DNA of 64,000 bases, from positions 186,001-250,000 of the forward strand of contig NZ_CP109327.1 in NCBI RefSeq assembly GCF_035918155.1, in the 5' to 3' direction. The notes beneath the pieces were generated by a model that did no database searches, was not told where the DNA came from, and saw nothing but the letters and a program-made list of their open reading frames with translations. Positions 26,926-35,822 of this stretch are shown one piece after another. Made by a program: the position numbers and the translations under genes. Source of the stretch: Streptomyces sp. NBC_01591. GTDB lineage: Bacteria > Actinomycetota > Actinomycetes > Streptomycetales > Streptomycetaceae. The first letter of the stretch is position 1. Each line of letters opens with the position of its first letter.

Positions 26926-28176
26926 TCAGGCCGTGTCCGTCGACCTGAGGCCCTTGCGCGTATCGGTAAGCTCACGGCCGACGTCAGCTCCGGCCAACAC
27001 GCCCCCGGCCACCGGTCCCATGCGCCGGAGACCGGGTGTGAGGGCGAGGGTGACCGCGGCAGAGGCGGCGGCCATCACGGTCATGGCGGTCGCGGGTGAG
27101 GCGAGCTGTGCGACGCCGCCTGCGACCGCCGCGGCGACGCCCTGCATGGTGAACATCCCTGAGGAGTGCAGTCCGAGGGCGTGGCCCCTCAGCTCGCTCG
27201 GGACCAGGGACATCAGGCGTTCCTGGAGCAGCAGGTTGGCGGAGAAGCCGATCGATCCCAGGGTCACGGCGGCGAGTGCGACGGGCAGTGCCGGGTGCAG
27301 GACGAAGATCAGGTACGGGGCGGCGAGCAGCAGCAGCAGTGGCGGCGCTCCGAGTCTGTCGCGCCAGCGGGCGGGCAGGAAGCGTCCGGTCAGGGTGTCT
27401 CCCGCCAGCATGCCGACCGCGGCGGAGGCGAACAGGAGTCCGGCGTGGTGTGGTGTGTAGGAGACGAAGAGGGACTCGCAGCCGACGACGAGTCCGTTGG
27501 GCACCCACAGCGCGAGGTAGACGCGGCGTCGCGGTTTCGCCGCCCACAGGCACGCGTTGGTCCGCCAGGTCTCACGTGCGGACGGGCGGCCTTGTGCGCG
27601 CGGCGGCCGTCTCGCGAGACCGATGCGGGCGACGGCCGCGGAGACGACGAAGAGTGCGGCGCCGGTGAGCAGGGTCCCGCGCGGCGCCAGGACGTTGACG
27701 AGTACGCCGCCGACGGCGTAGCCGCAGATCTGCAGGCTTCCCGCGCACATGTTGAGTACCGAGCGGCCGAGCAAGTAGCCCTCTGCGGGGAGGATCTCGG
27801 TGAGTAGTCCGTAGCGCACTCCGCCGCCGACCGAGCCGAGCATACCCTGTACCGACAGGATCGCGAAGATCGCCCCCATGGACAGGCCGGGCAGGGCCAG
27901 GGTGGTGGTGGTCACGGCGAAGAAGAGCGCCAGGCCGATGGTTGCGGCGCGCGGCGGCAGGCGGTCCACCGCTGACAGCAGCACACTCGCGCCGATCATC
28001 TGCGCCAGCAACGGGCCGAACATGCTGAGGGCGGCCAGGAGCGGTGAGCCGGTCGCACCGTAGACGAGCGTCCCCACGGCCATTCTGCTCACCGTCTGGG
28101 CCGCCACGTGTGAGGCAAAGGCCGCGAACAGCGGGGTGAACTCCGAGGTCTTGAAAAGCTCCTGGTACGTACGCAT
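26926..28176 (-). CDS. MFS transporter
   Basis: 416-aa integral membrane protein of the major facilitator superfamily with about 12 hydrophobic segments (for example ATIGLALFFAVTTTTLALPG, LVVGCESLFVSYTPHHAGLL, LLLLLAAPYLIFVLHPALPV) and a loop GRFLPARWRDRLG between halves. Start ATG 28176 (MRTYQELFKTSEFTPLF), typical of the efflux subgroup near DHA exporters. Divergent from a winged-helix regulator only 60 bp away, which probably controls it. Substrate unknown. Confidence 0.88.
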   Translation of the reverse strand: MRTYQELFKTSEFTPLFAAFASHVAAQTVSRMAVGTLVYGATGSPLLAALSMFGPLLAQMIGASVLLSAVDRLPPRAATIGLALFFAVTTTTLALPGLSMGAIFAILSVQGMLGSVGGGVRYGLLTEILPAEGYLLGRSVLNMCAGSLQICGYAVGGVLVNVLAPRGTLLTGAALFVVSAAVARIGLARRPPRAQGRPSARETWRTNACLWAAKPRRRVYLALWVPNGLVVGCESLFVSYTPHHAGLLFASAAVGMLAGDTLTGRFLPARWRDRLGAPPLLLLLAAPYLIFVLHPALPVALAAVTLGSIGFSANLLLQERLMSLVPSELRGHALGLHSSGMFTMQGVAAAVAGGVAQLASPATAMTVMAAASAAVTLALTPGLRRMGPVAGGVLAGADVGRELTDTRKGLRSTDTA

Positions 28177-28236
28177 GGCCGCAGTGTCGTCAGGCGGTCG
28201 GACACGGAGGTAATGTTTCGCGGGGAGGCGAAACAA

Positions 28237-29238
28237 TTGGGCTGGTGGGAAGTCAACGCGGATACGCTCGCGAGCAGCCGGTTCGTCGTGTCGCCCCTCT
28301 GCGAGACAACAGCGAGCCTGATGGTCCTGGAGAAGGACTCGCCCGCGCATCCCGCCGAGCGCCGCTGGCTGGACAGCCACGGACCTGCCTACCGGGCACG
28401 GCTGGCCGCCGATCCGGTTACAGGCCTGCTGGTGCGCGTCGCCCTGGGCAGACACCGCTGGATCGCCGACTTCCTCACGCCGGTGCCGTCCCGAGAGGAC
28501 GAGACACCGGGCGGTGCGGAGTTCCACGACGAGCTCGCACGGATCCGCGAGACACCGGCCGACACCGCCCGCACCGACCTCGAGATCGCTCACCGCGGAC
28601 CACTGCCCGACCCGTTGCTGCGCCCCGATCTGCCGGAGCGCATCGCCGACCTGCTGGAGTGGGTGTGGCGGGAGACCGTGGCGCCCGACTGGCCGCGGCG
28701 ACGGCGCGTCATCGAAGCCGACGTCGTCGCGCGTACGGGCCAGTTGAGCCGGGCGGGCTGGGCTGCCGCACTGGACGACATGCATCCGGAGATGCGGTGG
28801 CTGGGCGGCAATCGGCTCCAGATCAACACCCGGGCCTTCCCGCCCCGGCAACTGATGGGATCACAGCTACTGCTCGCGCCGGTCACGCCGCGCAGGGGAT
28901 GGATCTCCATAGACCGGCCCGACTCTCACGGCGTGGTGCACCGCAACGCCGTGGTGTACCCGTGCTCGGGCACGCTGGCGGAGGCGGAGCGGGCCGCCGC
29001 TCCGGAGGCGCTTGCCAGGCTGCTCGGCGCCGGGCGGGCAAGCGTGCTGGTACTCCTGGACAGCCCGATGAGCACGACGCACCTGGTGGCGATGACGGGG
29101 CAGGGTCTCGGCTCGGTGGGCCGCCACCTCAAGGTACTCCTGGACGCCCGGCTGGTCAGCCGCCGCCGTACGGGACGGTCCGTCCTCTACTACCGCACAG
29201 CTGCCGGCGACGCGCTGGTGCGGGCGCAGGACCCCTAG
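28237..29238 (+). CDS. ArsR-like winged-helix regulator (DUF5937-type layout)
   Basis: 333-aa regulator. TTG at 28237 is preferred: GGGGAGG sits 8 bases upstream and it yields LGWWEVNADTLASSRFVVSP, the usual beginning in this family; the ATG at 28213 has a ribosome site too close. The long N-terminal region is the sensor part (HRWIADFLTPVP; LLEWVWRETVAPDWPRRRRV). The C-terminal HTH is SPMSTTHLVAMTGQGLGSVG-RHLKVLLDARLV with wing RRTGRSVLYYRT. Divergent from the MFS gene, hence likely its repressor. Confidence 0.83.
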   Translation: MGWWEVNADTLASSRFVVSPLCETTASLMVLEKDSPAHPAERRWLDSHGPAYRARLAADPVTGLLVRVALGRHRWIADFLTPVPSREDETPGGAEFHDELARIRETPADTARTDLEIAHRGPLPDPLLRPDLPERIADLLEWVWRETVAPDWPRRRRVIEADVVARTGQLSRAGWAAALDDMHPEMRWLGGNRLQINTRAFPPRQLMGSQLLLAPVTPRRGWISIDRPDSHGVVHRNAVVYPCSGTLAEAERAAAPEALARLLGAGRASVLVLLDSPMSTTHLVAMTGQGLGSVGRHLKVLLDARLVSRRRTGRSVLYYRTAAGDALVRAQDP

Positions 29239-29337
29239 GTGCAATACCGGTGACTTTGGTGGTGGTGGGTCGTTGGGTGTGGTGTGCCAAGGCCTGGACA
29301 GGTGAAGTCGTCGGGTGAGGGGTGTGTCAATTTTAAC

Positions 29338-30953
29338 GGGTCTGGCCCGTAGTCGGTGGTGACGGTGCGTTCTCTCCTTATTGCAGGAGGATGCGGTGAC
29401 GGAGGAGGTCGAATCCTGCTCGGCCATGCATCTGCCGCATGATCTTCTTGGTTCGGGTATTGACGCCTTCTGTCCGTCCGTTGTGGTGGGGCAGGGTGAG
29501 GCCGGCGTTCACGGCGGCGCGGTCGAGTTCGAGGCCGTTGCAGAAGCTGTGCAGGTGGGGCAGGCCGGCGGTGCGGGCCGTGGCGATCCACTGGGTGAGC
29601 TTGTTGTCGTTGGCCTGGGCCGGGGCCAGGAGCGCGGCGAACTCGCCGGTGAGCCGGGCGAGTGCGGTCATCTCCGGGCACGCTGCGGTGAGGAGGCTGA
29701 GCAGGTCGGTGTCTCTGGTCCACAGGTGCTCGGGGTGGGTGAGCAGGAGCCGGGCGAGGCGGCGGGGGGGTCGTCACAGGGCGGTCGCCTTCGGCGCGGC
29801 CCTGATTGAGGTAGCGGACCAGCAGGTTGGCGCTGCCGGTATAGCCCAGTTCCCTGATCTCGTGCAGGAGGTGCGTGACGGGAACAGCCGGGTTGTCGGA
29901 CCAGCGCCGGCGCAGGTGGTCGCGGTAGGGGTCGACCAGGGTGGGCCGGTAGCGGGGGGCGATGCGATCCGCGGGCGGTTCGGGGATGCGGGCGTAGCGC
30001 TTGACGGTGTTCAGGGCGAGGTTCAGTCTGCGGGAGCAGTCGAGCAGGCCGACGCCGGAGTCGAGGAGGGTGTGGACTTTGTGCCAGCGCTCGCGGGTGG
30101 TCTGCTCGCGGACGCCGCCGGGCCGGGGTGGGTTGACGGCGGCCCAGCAGGGGGCGTGGGCGCGGGCCTCGGCCAGGGCTTTGTCGCACAGGTACCGCCA
30201 CAGATGCCAGCGGTCGCCGACCTGCATCGCGTCAGGCAGGGCCCGGCGGATCGCCTCGGCGTAGGTGGCCGAGCCGTCCCGGCACACGACTTCGATCCCT
30301 TTCTTCCCTCGCAGCCATGCCTCCAATGTGGCGGCTTCGCGGTCGGGTAGGACATCGATGCGCTCGCCTGTTTCGGCGTCGATGATGATCGTGGCGTAGC
30401 GGTGACGGCGGCGCAGGGCGAAGTCGTCGACCCCGATCACCCGCGGGATCCGCACCGCCGGCGGGGGGATTCCCCGCAGCACCCGCAGGGCGGTGGCGAA
30501 CGAGACGGGCAGGGCCAGTATCCGGGTGAGCCGGGCGGCCGCCCGGCCGCATAACTCCTTGACCACCCCCGAGACCTGGCTGGTCAGACGCGTGGTGCGG
30601 CGCTGAAGGCGCTCGATCAGCCCAGGGACCTGCTCGCGGAAGGTCTGCCGCCGGCAGACCAGACGTCGTACCCGGACGTTGACCACGACCCGGCGGCCAT
30701 CGACCGGCACATCCGCAACCGTCCGGACGTGGTATCCGTGCACCTTCCCCGTCGGCATCCCGCACATCGGGCAGGGAAAGGGAACATCCCTGGTCCGGGC
30801 CAAGACCCGGATCACCTCGCCGTCGTCCGCCACATCATCGATGACCAGTGCCGATAGCCCTGAAAACACCGTTGCCACAAGGGAGTTGGCATCTCGCATA
30901 CAACGTCAACGACGCTCGTTACCTGCCGTCACCACCGACTACGGAACAGAGCC
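29338..30953 (-). mobile_element. ISL3-family element with terminal repeats and 8-bp target repeats
   Basis: 1,616-bp element. Left end GGGTCTGGCCCGTAGTCGG and right end (read inward) GGCTCTGTTCCGTAGTCGG both continue TGGTGACG: imperfect inverted repeats of about 27 bp. Flanks are ATTTTAAC (29330-29337) and AATTTAAC (30954-30961), an 8-bp AT-rich duplication differing at one base, as expected for ISL3. It sits immediately beside the IS256 remnant. Confidence 0.87.
29378..30899 (-). pseudogene. ISL3 transposase, one frameshift in a C7 run
   Basis: From ATG 30899: N-terminal zinc finger (FPCPMCGMPTGKVHGYHVRT with later VCRRQTF), DDE core with IGVDDFALRRRHRYATIIID and VCRDGSATYAEAIRRALPDA, QVGDRWHLWRYLCDKAL, and HTH-like NLALNTVKRYARIP. 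Around 29765 the frame breaks in a run of seven C; the true C-terminus continues in another frame (LARLTGEFAALLAPAQANDN, GRTEGVNTRTKKIMRQMHGR, LLRHRILLQ) to a stop at 29378. A one-base indel, real or sequencing-derived, inactivates the annotated frame; ribosomal slippage is also possible. Confidence 0.85.
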
Positions 30954-30983
30954 AATTTAACGGCTGATCTTGGTTGTTGAGGT

Positions 30984-31529
30984 TCAGTTGTTGGCCGGGG
31001 TGAGCCGGCCCTCGAAGGTGATCTGGAACGCGTTGAGGGGTGCCTTCCAGCGCATGGCCCACCTCTTGCGGCCCTTCCCCGTCGGGTCCAGGCTCATCAG
31101 CGCCATGTAGACGCACTTGAGGGCGGCGTCCTCGTTGGGGAAGTGTCCGCGGGCCCGTACGGCCTTGCGTATGCGGGCGTTCACGGACTCGATCGCGTTC
31201 GTCGAGCAGATGACCTTTCGGATCTCGACGTCAAAGGAGAGGAAGGGCACGAACTCGGCCCAGGCGTTCTCCCACAGCTTGATGATCGCCGGATACTTCC
31301 GGCCCCAGGCTTCCTGGAACTCCCCGAACCGCTCTGTCGCCGCGTCTTCGTTGGGTGCGGTGTAGACGGGCTTGAGGGCCTTGGCGACCTTGTCCCAGTC
31401 CTGGCGGGCCGCGTAACGGAAGCTGTTGCGCAGGAGGTGAACCACGCAGGTCTGGACAATCGTTCGAGGCCAAACGGCCTCCACCGCCTCGGGCAGGCCC
31501 TTGAGGCCATCGCAGACGAGCATGAGCAC
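30984..31529 (-). pseudogene. IS256-family transposase, C-terminal part
   Basis: About 180 codons of a mutator-type transposase: VLMLVCDGLKGLPEAVEAVW (second catalytic Asp), TIVQTCVVHLLRNSFRYAAR, WGRKYPAIIKLWENAWAEFV, VICSTNAIESVNARIRKAVR (Glu) and a TFEGRLTPANN end. The N-terminal half with the first Asp is missing. It is fused in frame to the start of an asparaginase gene. The IS was probably truncated by deletion, not simply inserted, since only one end is present. Confidence 0.9.
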
Positions 31530-31724
31530 ATCGTCCAGGCCGCGGCTGTCCTTTGCCAGGACAGGGATGATCGAGTAGCCGGCGACGCCTGCTCGTTCGA
31601 GCACCTCAGCCGCGGGCGGCCCGATATCCATCTGTCCTTGGCGGGTGTAGATCTTGTCGATGCTGCCGCCGGTGGTCAGAACGAAGACCTCTGACTCGCT
31701 GGCGTTCGTCGTCTGCTCGGTCAA
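31530..31724 (-). pseudogene. L-asparaginase N-terminal fragment
   Basis: First 65 codons of a type II-like asparaginase: SEVFVLTTGGSIDKIYTRQG with the catalytic Thr motif TTGGSID, QMDIGPPAAEVLERAGVAGY, SIIPVLAKDS. The ATG overlaps the RidA stop by 4 bases (ATGA), so it was the last gene of the amino-acid operon. After codon 65 the frame runs directly into IS256 transposase. The second catalytic Thr region is lost, so it cannot be an active amidohydrolase. Confidence 0.82.
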
Positions 31725-32203
31725 TCTTGGTCGTCCACATCGATGGCTGCGACGGCGTGGACTTCAACGGCGGCGCCGTAGTGCAAGCTGCTCACGCCAG
31801 CGACCGCACGGGCAGGTCGGTGCGAACCGATCCACTCGGCATAGATCTTGTCGAACTCGGGCCACTGGTCGATGTCGGTGACGTAGACGGTCACAGAGAT
31901 CAGGTGGTGACGATCCGTGCCGGCCGCTGCCAGGCAGTTGTCGACGTTGCGAAGGACCATCCGCGCCTGGGTCTCGAACGACTCGTCAGTTGCGGGGGCC
32001 CCGTCTGCGTCGAGCGGGAGCTGACCGGATATGTAGGCGACGCCGTTGTGGACCGCGACGTGCGAGTAGTGGCCGAGCGGGGCGATCATGGCGGTGCTGT
32101 TGGTCAGCCGCATGGCGGTGGAGCCGGTTGGCGCGTCGGCCTCGGGACGCGCCGCCGGGCTGGTCGCAGCGCTGGTTACATGGTTGGTCGGAGGGTTGGT
32201 CAC
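31721..32203 (-). CDS. ridA: RidA/YjgF-family protein
   Basis: 160-aa protein whose core (from about MRLTNSTAMIAPLGHYSHVA) is the RidA trimer-forming domain: NGVAYISGQLPLDADGAPAT, SFETQARMVLRNVDNCLAAA, LISVTVYVTDIDQWPEFDKI, PARAVAGVSSLHYGAAVEVH. RidA hydrolyses reactive enamine/imine intermediates from PLP enzymes, fitting its place beside a threonine-synthase-like enzyme. The Arg of the family signature is present in RPARAV. The N-terminal ~30 residues are low-complexity; an internal ATG may be the true start. Confidence 0.88.
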   Translation of the reverse strand: MTNPPTNHVTSAATSPAARPEADAPTGSTAMRLTNSTAMIAPLGHYSHVAVHNGVAYISGQLPLDADGAPATDESFETQARMVLRNVDNCLAAAGTDRHHLISVTVYVTDIDQWPEFDKIYAEWIGSHRPARAVAGVSSLHYGAAVEVHAVAAIDVDDQD

Positions 32204-32247
32204 GGTCCTTCTTCCTGGGTCGCAACAGGGTGGTCAGTTTGCTACAG

Positions 32248-32970
32248 CTACTTTGTGTAGTTGTAGACAGTTGCTCGGGAGACGCCGAGTTGGTCGGCGA
32301 TGAGCTGTGCGGAACTTCGGGTCTCGAAGAACCCATCGCGATGCAGTTGCCGGACCAGTTCGCGCTTCTGGTCGCGGTTGAGACTGCGTGGCGTGCTGGA
32401 GCGCTCCGCCGCGAAGGAGTCGATGACCGCTCGGAGTTCGCGCCCGGTGCGGTCGCGCAGCGTCTCGAGGGCCTCGCCGCGGTGCTCGTTGCCTGTGGCG
32501 ACGAGGTTCGCCAGGGTCAGCGCCAGCGGCGACATTGTGCTGACGTCGAGGTTCAGGCACAGTGCCGCGACGTAACGCCCGTCGGCATTCTTGATCCCGA
32601 TCGAGGTGCTCTTGGCCGGACGTCCGTCAGGGAACTGGTTGCTGTAGTTCTGGATGACGCTGGGGTAGTTGGGGTCCTCGATGCGGCGTAGCCCCAGTTC
32701 GGTGGCGGAGTCGCCGACCTGACGCCCGGACAGGTTGTTCTCGATGACGCGGATGGCACTGCGCGGCCGACGCAGGTCATGCAGGACGACCTCGCACAGG
32801 CCCGGGAACATGCGCCCGATGGCGACCGCGATGCGTTCTGCTTCCTGCAGGAGGTGCTCGTCTGCGAGTTCGTCATTGGGCCGGTCATGGGAGGACTCGG
32901 CTGACGGGTCCACGTTGTCAACGTCATTCGTATCGCCCTGGTGCGGGGGCTCCGAGGAGGGCGCCATCAC
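32248..32970 (-). CDS. YheO/DauR-type transcriptional regulator
   Basis: 240-aa regulator with an N-terminal PAS-like YheO domain (GRMFPGLCEVVLHDLRRPRS, AIRVIENNLSGRQVGDSATE, SIGIKNADGRYVAALCLNLD) and a C-terminal HTH_22 (LVRQLHRDGFFETRSSAQLI, ADQLGVSRATVYNYTK). Family members such as DauR control D-arginine catabolism. Its position within a transporter/PLP enzyme/RidA/asparaginase set suggests it senses an amino acid and controls this cluster. Confidence 0.9.
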   Translation of the reverse strand: MMAPSSEPPHQGDTNDVDNVDPSAESSHDRPNDELADEHLLQEAERIAVAIGRMFPGLCEVVLHDLRRPRSAIRVIENNLSGRQVGDSATELGLRRIEDPNYPSVIQNYSNQFPDGRPAKSTSIGIKNADGRYVAALCLNLDVSTMSPLALTLANLVATGNEHRGEALETLRDRTGRELRAVIDSFAAERSSTPRSLNRDQKRELVRQLHRDGFFETRSSAQLIADQLGVSRATVYNYTK

Positions 32971-32991
32971 GGTCTCCTTCTCTCTTGGAGG

Positions 32992-34149
32992 TCAGTTGGA
33001 AATCCCATCGAACACTGAGGCTATCTTCTCGGCGGACTTCAGCCCGGCGCCGGTGAGCACGACCACGGTCGTCTCGTCCGGCGCGATGTCTCCGGTCGCG
33101 ATGAAGTGATCGAGGGTTGCCGCGGCGACGCTGCTCGTCGGCTCGGCGTACAGACCGCGCGCGCTCAGCGCGCGTACCGCGGCGTGGATCTCCGCCTCGG
33201 GGACGGCGTATGCGGCGCCCTTGGAGCGGCTGATGGCCTCCACTGCCTCGGGCAGTCGGACCGGGTTGGCGATGGATGCGCCTTCGGCGATCGTCGGTAC
33301 CCGCTCGCCGCGGCCGACCGGGGCGATGCCGTTGAACGTGTCGGCGATGGTCGCCCAGTGCTCGGGCTGCCCGACGAACAGGCGCGGGCGCTTGTCGATC
33401 TGACCCGCGGCGAGCAGCTCGCCGAACGCGATGTCGCAACCGATGATGTTGCTGCCTGCCCCAGCCACCAGGACGACGTTGTCGGGTGCCGTGAAGCCGA
33501 GGGACTCCCACATCTCGTAGGCAACGGTCTTGGTGCCCTGGATGAACATGGGGTGCCAGTTGTGGCTGGCGTAGGGAATCTGCTCCGACTGCCGGATCGC
33601 CTCGTCCGAGACCTCGTCGCGGGTGCCGCTGACGAGTTCGATCTCGGCTCCGTAGGCGCGGGCCTGGAGGATCTTGGCTGCCGAGGTGGCGGCGGGAACG
33701 ATGATCTTGGCGTGGATGCCGGCAGCGGCGGCGTAGGCGGCCACCGAGGAACCACCGTTTCCCGAACTGTCCTCAAGGACTCGGCGGGCGCCGTGTGCTG
33801 CGAGGTGGGAGACCATGACCGATACGCCTCGGTCCTTGAAGCTGGAGGTCGGGTTGAACCACTCCAGCTTGAAGTGGACGCGTCGACCGGCCCAGTCGAC
33901 CGGGATCATCGGCGTGCATCCTTCGCCCAGGCTGACTCGGTGGGCGGCCGGGACGGGCAGTGCCGCGTGGTAGCGCCAGAGGGACCGTTCGGTCGTGTCG
34001 ATCTGGTCGGGCCGCAAGCCCGGCTGAGGGCTGACGGCGAGAGGGCTGCTGTCCTCGCCTCGCCAACGGGGATCGTCCAGGGGGTAGCGGTTCCCGGATC
34101 GGTCGTACAGGTGGGGTGCGGGGGCGGCTGCGTGCTGTTCGGCGTTCAT
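32992..34149 (-). CDS. Threonine-synthase-like PLP enzyme (fold type II)
   Basis: 385-aa PLP-dependent enzyme. PLP lysine in NPTSSFKDRGVSVMVSHLAA, glycine-rich phosphate cup DSSGNGGSSVAAYAAAAGIH, VVLVAGAGSNIIGCDIAFGE and C-terminal VVVLTGAGLKSAEKI. N-terminal segment LYDRSGNRYPLDDPRWRGED resembles threonine synthases. Because it lies with a dicarboxylate/amino-acid carrier and RidA it may be a lyase, dehydratase or racemase rather than a biosynthetic threonine synthase (inference). Twenty-one bases precede the regulator gene, so probably one transcript. Confidence 0.87.
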   Translation of the reverse strand: MNAEQHAAAPAPHLYDRSGNRYPLDDPRWRGEDSSPLAVSPQPGLRPDQIDTTERSLWRYHAALPVPAAHRVSLGEGCTPMIPVDWAGRRVHFKLEWFNPTSSFKDRGVSVMVSHLAAHGARRVLEDSSGNGGSSVAAYAAAAGIHAKIIVPAATSAAKILQARAYGAEIELVSGTRDEVSDEAIRQSEQIPYASHNWHPMFIQGTKTVAYEMWESLGFTAPDNVVLVAGAGSNIIGCDIAFGELLAAGQIDKRPRLFVGQPEHWATIADTFNGIAPVGRGERVPTIAEGASIANPVRLPEAVEAISRSKGAAYAVPEAEIHAAVRALSARGLYAEPTSSVAAATLDHFIATGDIAPDETTVVVLTGAGLKSAEKIASVFDGISN

Positions 34150-34191
34150 GGTCTGTTCCAGGTTCTTCTTGTGGAGTGGTTGGCGGTGTTC

Positions 34192-35550
34192 TCAGCCGGC
34201 GGTGACGGTGTCGGTCGGGGCAGGGCTCTGGTGTCGGCTTGGGGGACTTGCGTTGGTGGTCGGCTTGCGGCCGAGGACGGCGACGGCGATCGCATTGCCG
34301 AGGATGTTCGTGGCGGTGCGGCCCATGTCGAGGATCTGGTCGATCGCGAGGAGAAGCGCGACTCCGACGGCCGGGACTCCGAAGCCGGGCACGACGGCTG
34401 CCACGATCACCAGCGCGCCGCGAGGCACCCCGGCCATGCCCTTGCTGCTGAGCAGAAGGACGAGGCACATCAGGATCTGCTGGCTCAGCGAGATGTCGAC
34501 GTCGTAGGCGTTGACGAGGAAGGCCGAGGCGAAGGTCATGTACATCATCGAGCCGTCGATGTTGAACGCGTAGCCCAAGGGCAGCACGAGTCCCGTCGTT
34601 CTGCGGTCGACACCGAAGGTGGTGAGACTGCTGATCAGCTTGGGGAACGCCGCCTCGGTGCTCGCGGTGGAGAAGGCGATGAACATGGGCTCCCGCACCG
34701 CGCGCACCAGGGCGAGGATCGAACGGCCGAGGAACAGCGCTCCGACCAACAGGAGCAGCACCCACAGCCCGGCGAGCGCCGCGTAGAAGCCACCGATCAG
34801 GGATCCGTACGTGGTGAGGGCGTCGAGCCCCTGTGCTGTGAACGCCCCCGCGACGGCCGCGAACACCCCGACAGGCGCCAGGAGCATGACGTAACCCGTC
34901 ATCTTCAACATGATGGCGGCGAGCTCATCGACGGCCTCGGCGAGCCGCGAGCCGCCCGAGGTCGATCGGACGGCCAGCAGCGCCAGCCCGAACAGCATCG
35001 AGAAGAGCAGGATCTGGACCGGCTTGTTGGTGGCCAAAGCCTGGATGAAGCTCTGCGGCACCAGATCCTCGATGAACGAGGAGGCGGTTACGGGCTCTGC
35101 GTCGAGGCCGGCCCCTCCTCCGGTGTCGCGCAGCGCCAACCCGTCACCGACTCCGATCAGGTGCGCTGTCGCGAAGCCGAAGGCCCCGACCAGCAGCGAA
35201 GCGGAGACGAACCACACCAGCGACCGCGCGAACAGAGAGCCCAGCCCCTTGGAGCGCGCCATGCCCGTGATCCCGGAGACGATCGTCGCGAAGATCAGCG
35301 GCGCCACGACCATCTTGATCAAGTTCAAGAACAGGTGCGTGACCGTCTCGAGCGTCGCGACGACGTCGGCTCGTGGGCCAGCCGGCAACTGATGCAGCCC
35401 GAGCCCTGCGACCACCCCCGCCACCAGGGAAAGGGCCACCCAGGTCCCTGTCCTCTTCGATGTGCTCTCGCTGGGTTTCGCGGTCCCCTCGGACGCGGGA
35501 GTGGGCGAACTGCTGGCCGCGACGCTCGTGGCGTTCCTGATCGTGCTCAC
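34192..35550 (-). CDS. Dicarboxylate/amino acid:cation symporter (DAACS, GltP-like)
   Basis: 452-aa membrane carrier for glutamate, aspartate or C4-dicarboxylates. GTG 35550 is chosen because GGGAGG lies 9 bases upstream; the alternative at 35571 would place the ribosome site inside the gene. Family motifs: FLNLIKMVVAPLIFATIVSG, FIAFSTASTEAAFPKLI (serine-rich hairpin), YAFNIDGSMMYMTFASAFLV (sodium/substrate site) and ILGNAIAVAVLGR. About eight TM helices plus two re-entrant loops. First gene of the leftward cluster; variable Ser/Thr-rich cytoplasmic N-terminus. Confidence 0.92.
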   Translation of the reverse strand: MSTIRNATSVAASSSPTPASEGTAKPSESTSKRTGTWVALSLVAGVVAGLGLHQLPAGPRADVVATLETVTHLFLNLIKMVVAPLIFATIVSGITGMARSKGLGSLFARSLVWFVSASLLVGAFGFATAHLIGVGDGLALRDTGGGAGLDAEPVTASSFIEDLVPQSFIQALATNKPVQILLFSMLFGLALLAVRSTSGGSRLAEAVDELAAIMLKMTGYVMLLAPVGVFAAVAGAFTAQGLDALTTYGSLIGGFYAALAGLWVLLLLVGALFLGRSILALVRAVREPMFIAFSTASTEAAFPKLISSLTTFGVDRRTTGLVLPLGYAFNIDGSMMYMTFASAFLVNAYDVDISLSQQILMCLVLLLSSKGMAGVPRGALVIVAAVVPGFGVPAVGVALLLAIDQILDMGRTATNILGNAIAVAVLGRKPTTNASPPSRHQSPAPTDTVTAG

Positions 35551-35590
35551 TGTCGTTTGACCTCCCTGCACGCATGCAATTGGTCGACCA

Positions 35591-35665
35591 GCACCTCAGT
35601 CGATCTGCCACCCGTCACATTAGACGTATTATCTAGAGTTACACAACCAGTCCAAACTAAACTCC
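35591..35665 (-). promoter_or_regulatory. Candidate promoter/operator for the amino-acid cluster
   Basis: Reading leftward, TTGGAC followed after 16 bases by GATAAT resembles a vegetative promoter about 80-100 bp ahead of the symporter start. Overlapping it is TAGATAATACGTCTA, an inverted TAGA-N7-TCTA, a possible operator for the YheO-type regulator. The region is distinctly AT-rich against its surroundings. Confidence 0.4.
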
Positions 35666-35822
35666 CGATCCTCGCGACGCCCCCGGTCGAGGCTGAGCCG
35701 ACTTCGCTCGATGGATTCGGATTCGCGGCGAGGCGCATAGATGTGTCTCAGGGGGAGCACGTCGTTCGCCGGTGTCGGGGTCATACGCGGACGTCGGTGG
35801 CGCGTCCCTGAGAGGCCACAAC

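Noticed and set aside
33106..35811. 901-codon open frame on the plus strand
   Set aside because: It is entirely antisense to the PLP enzyme and symporter genes, has His/Asp/Arg-rich composition typical of shadow frames, and no domain.
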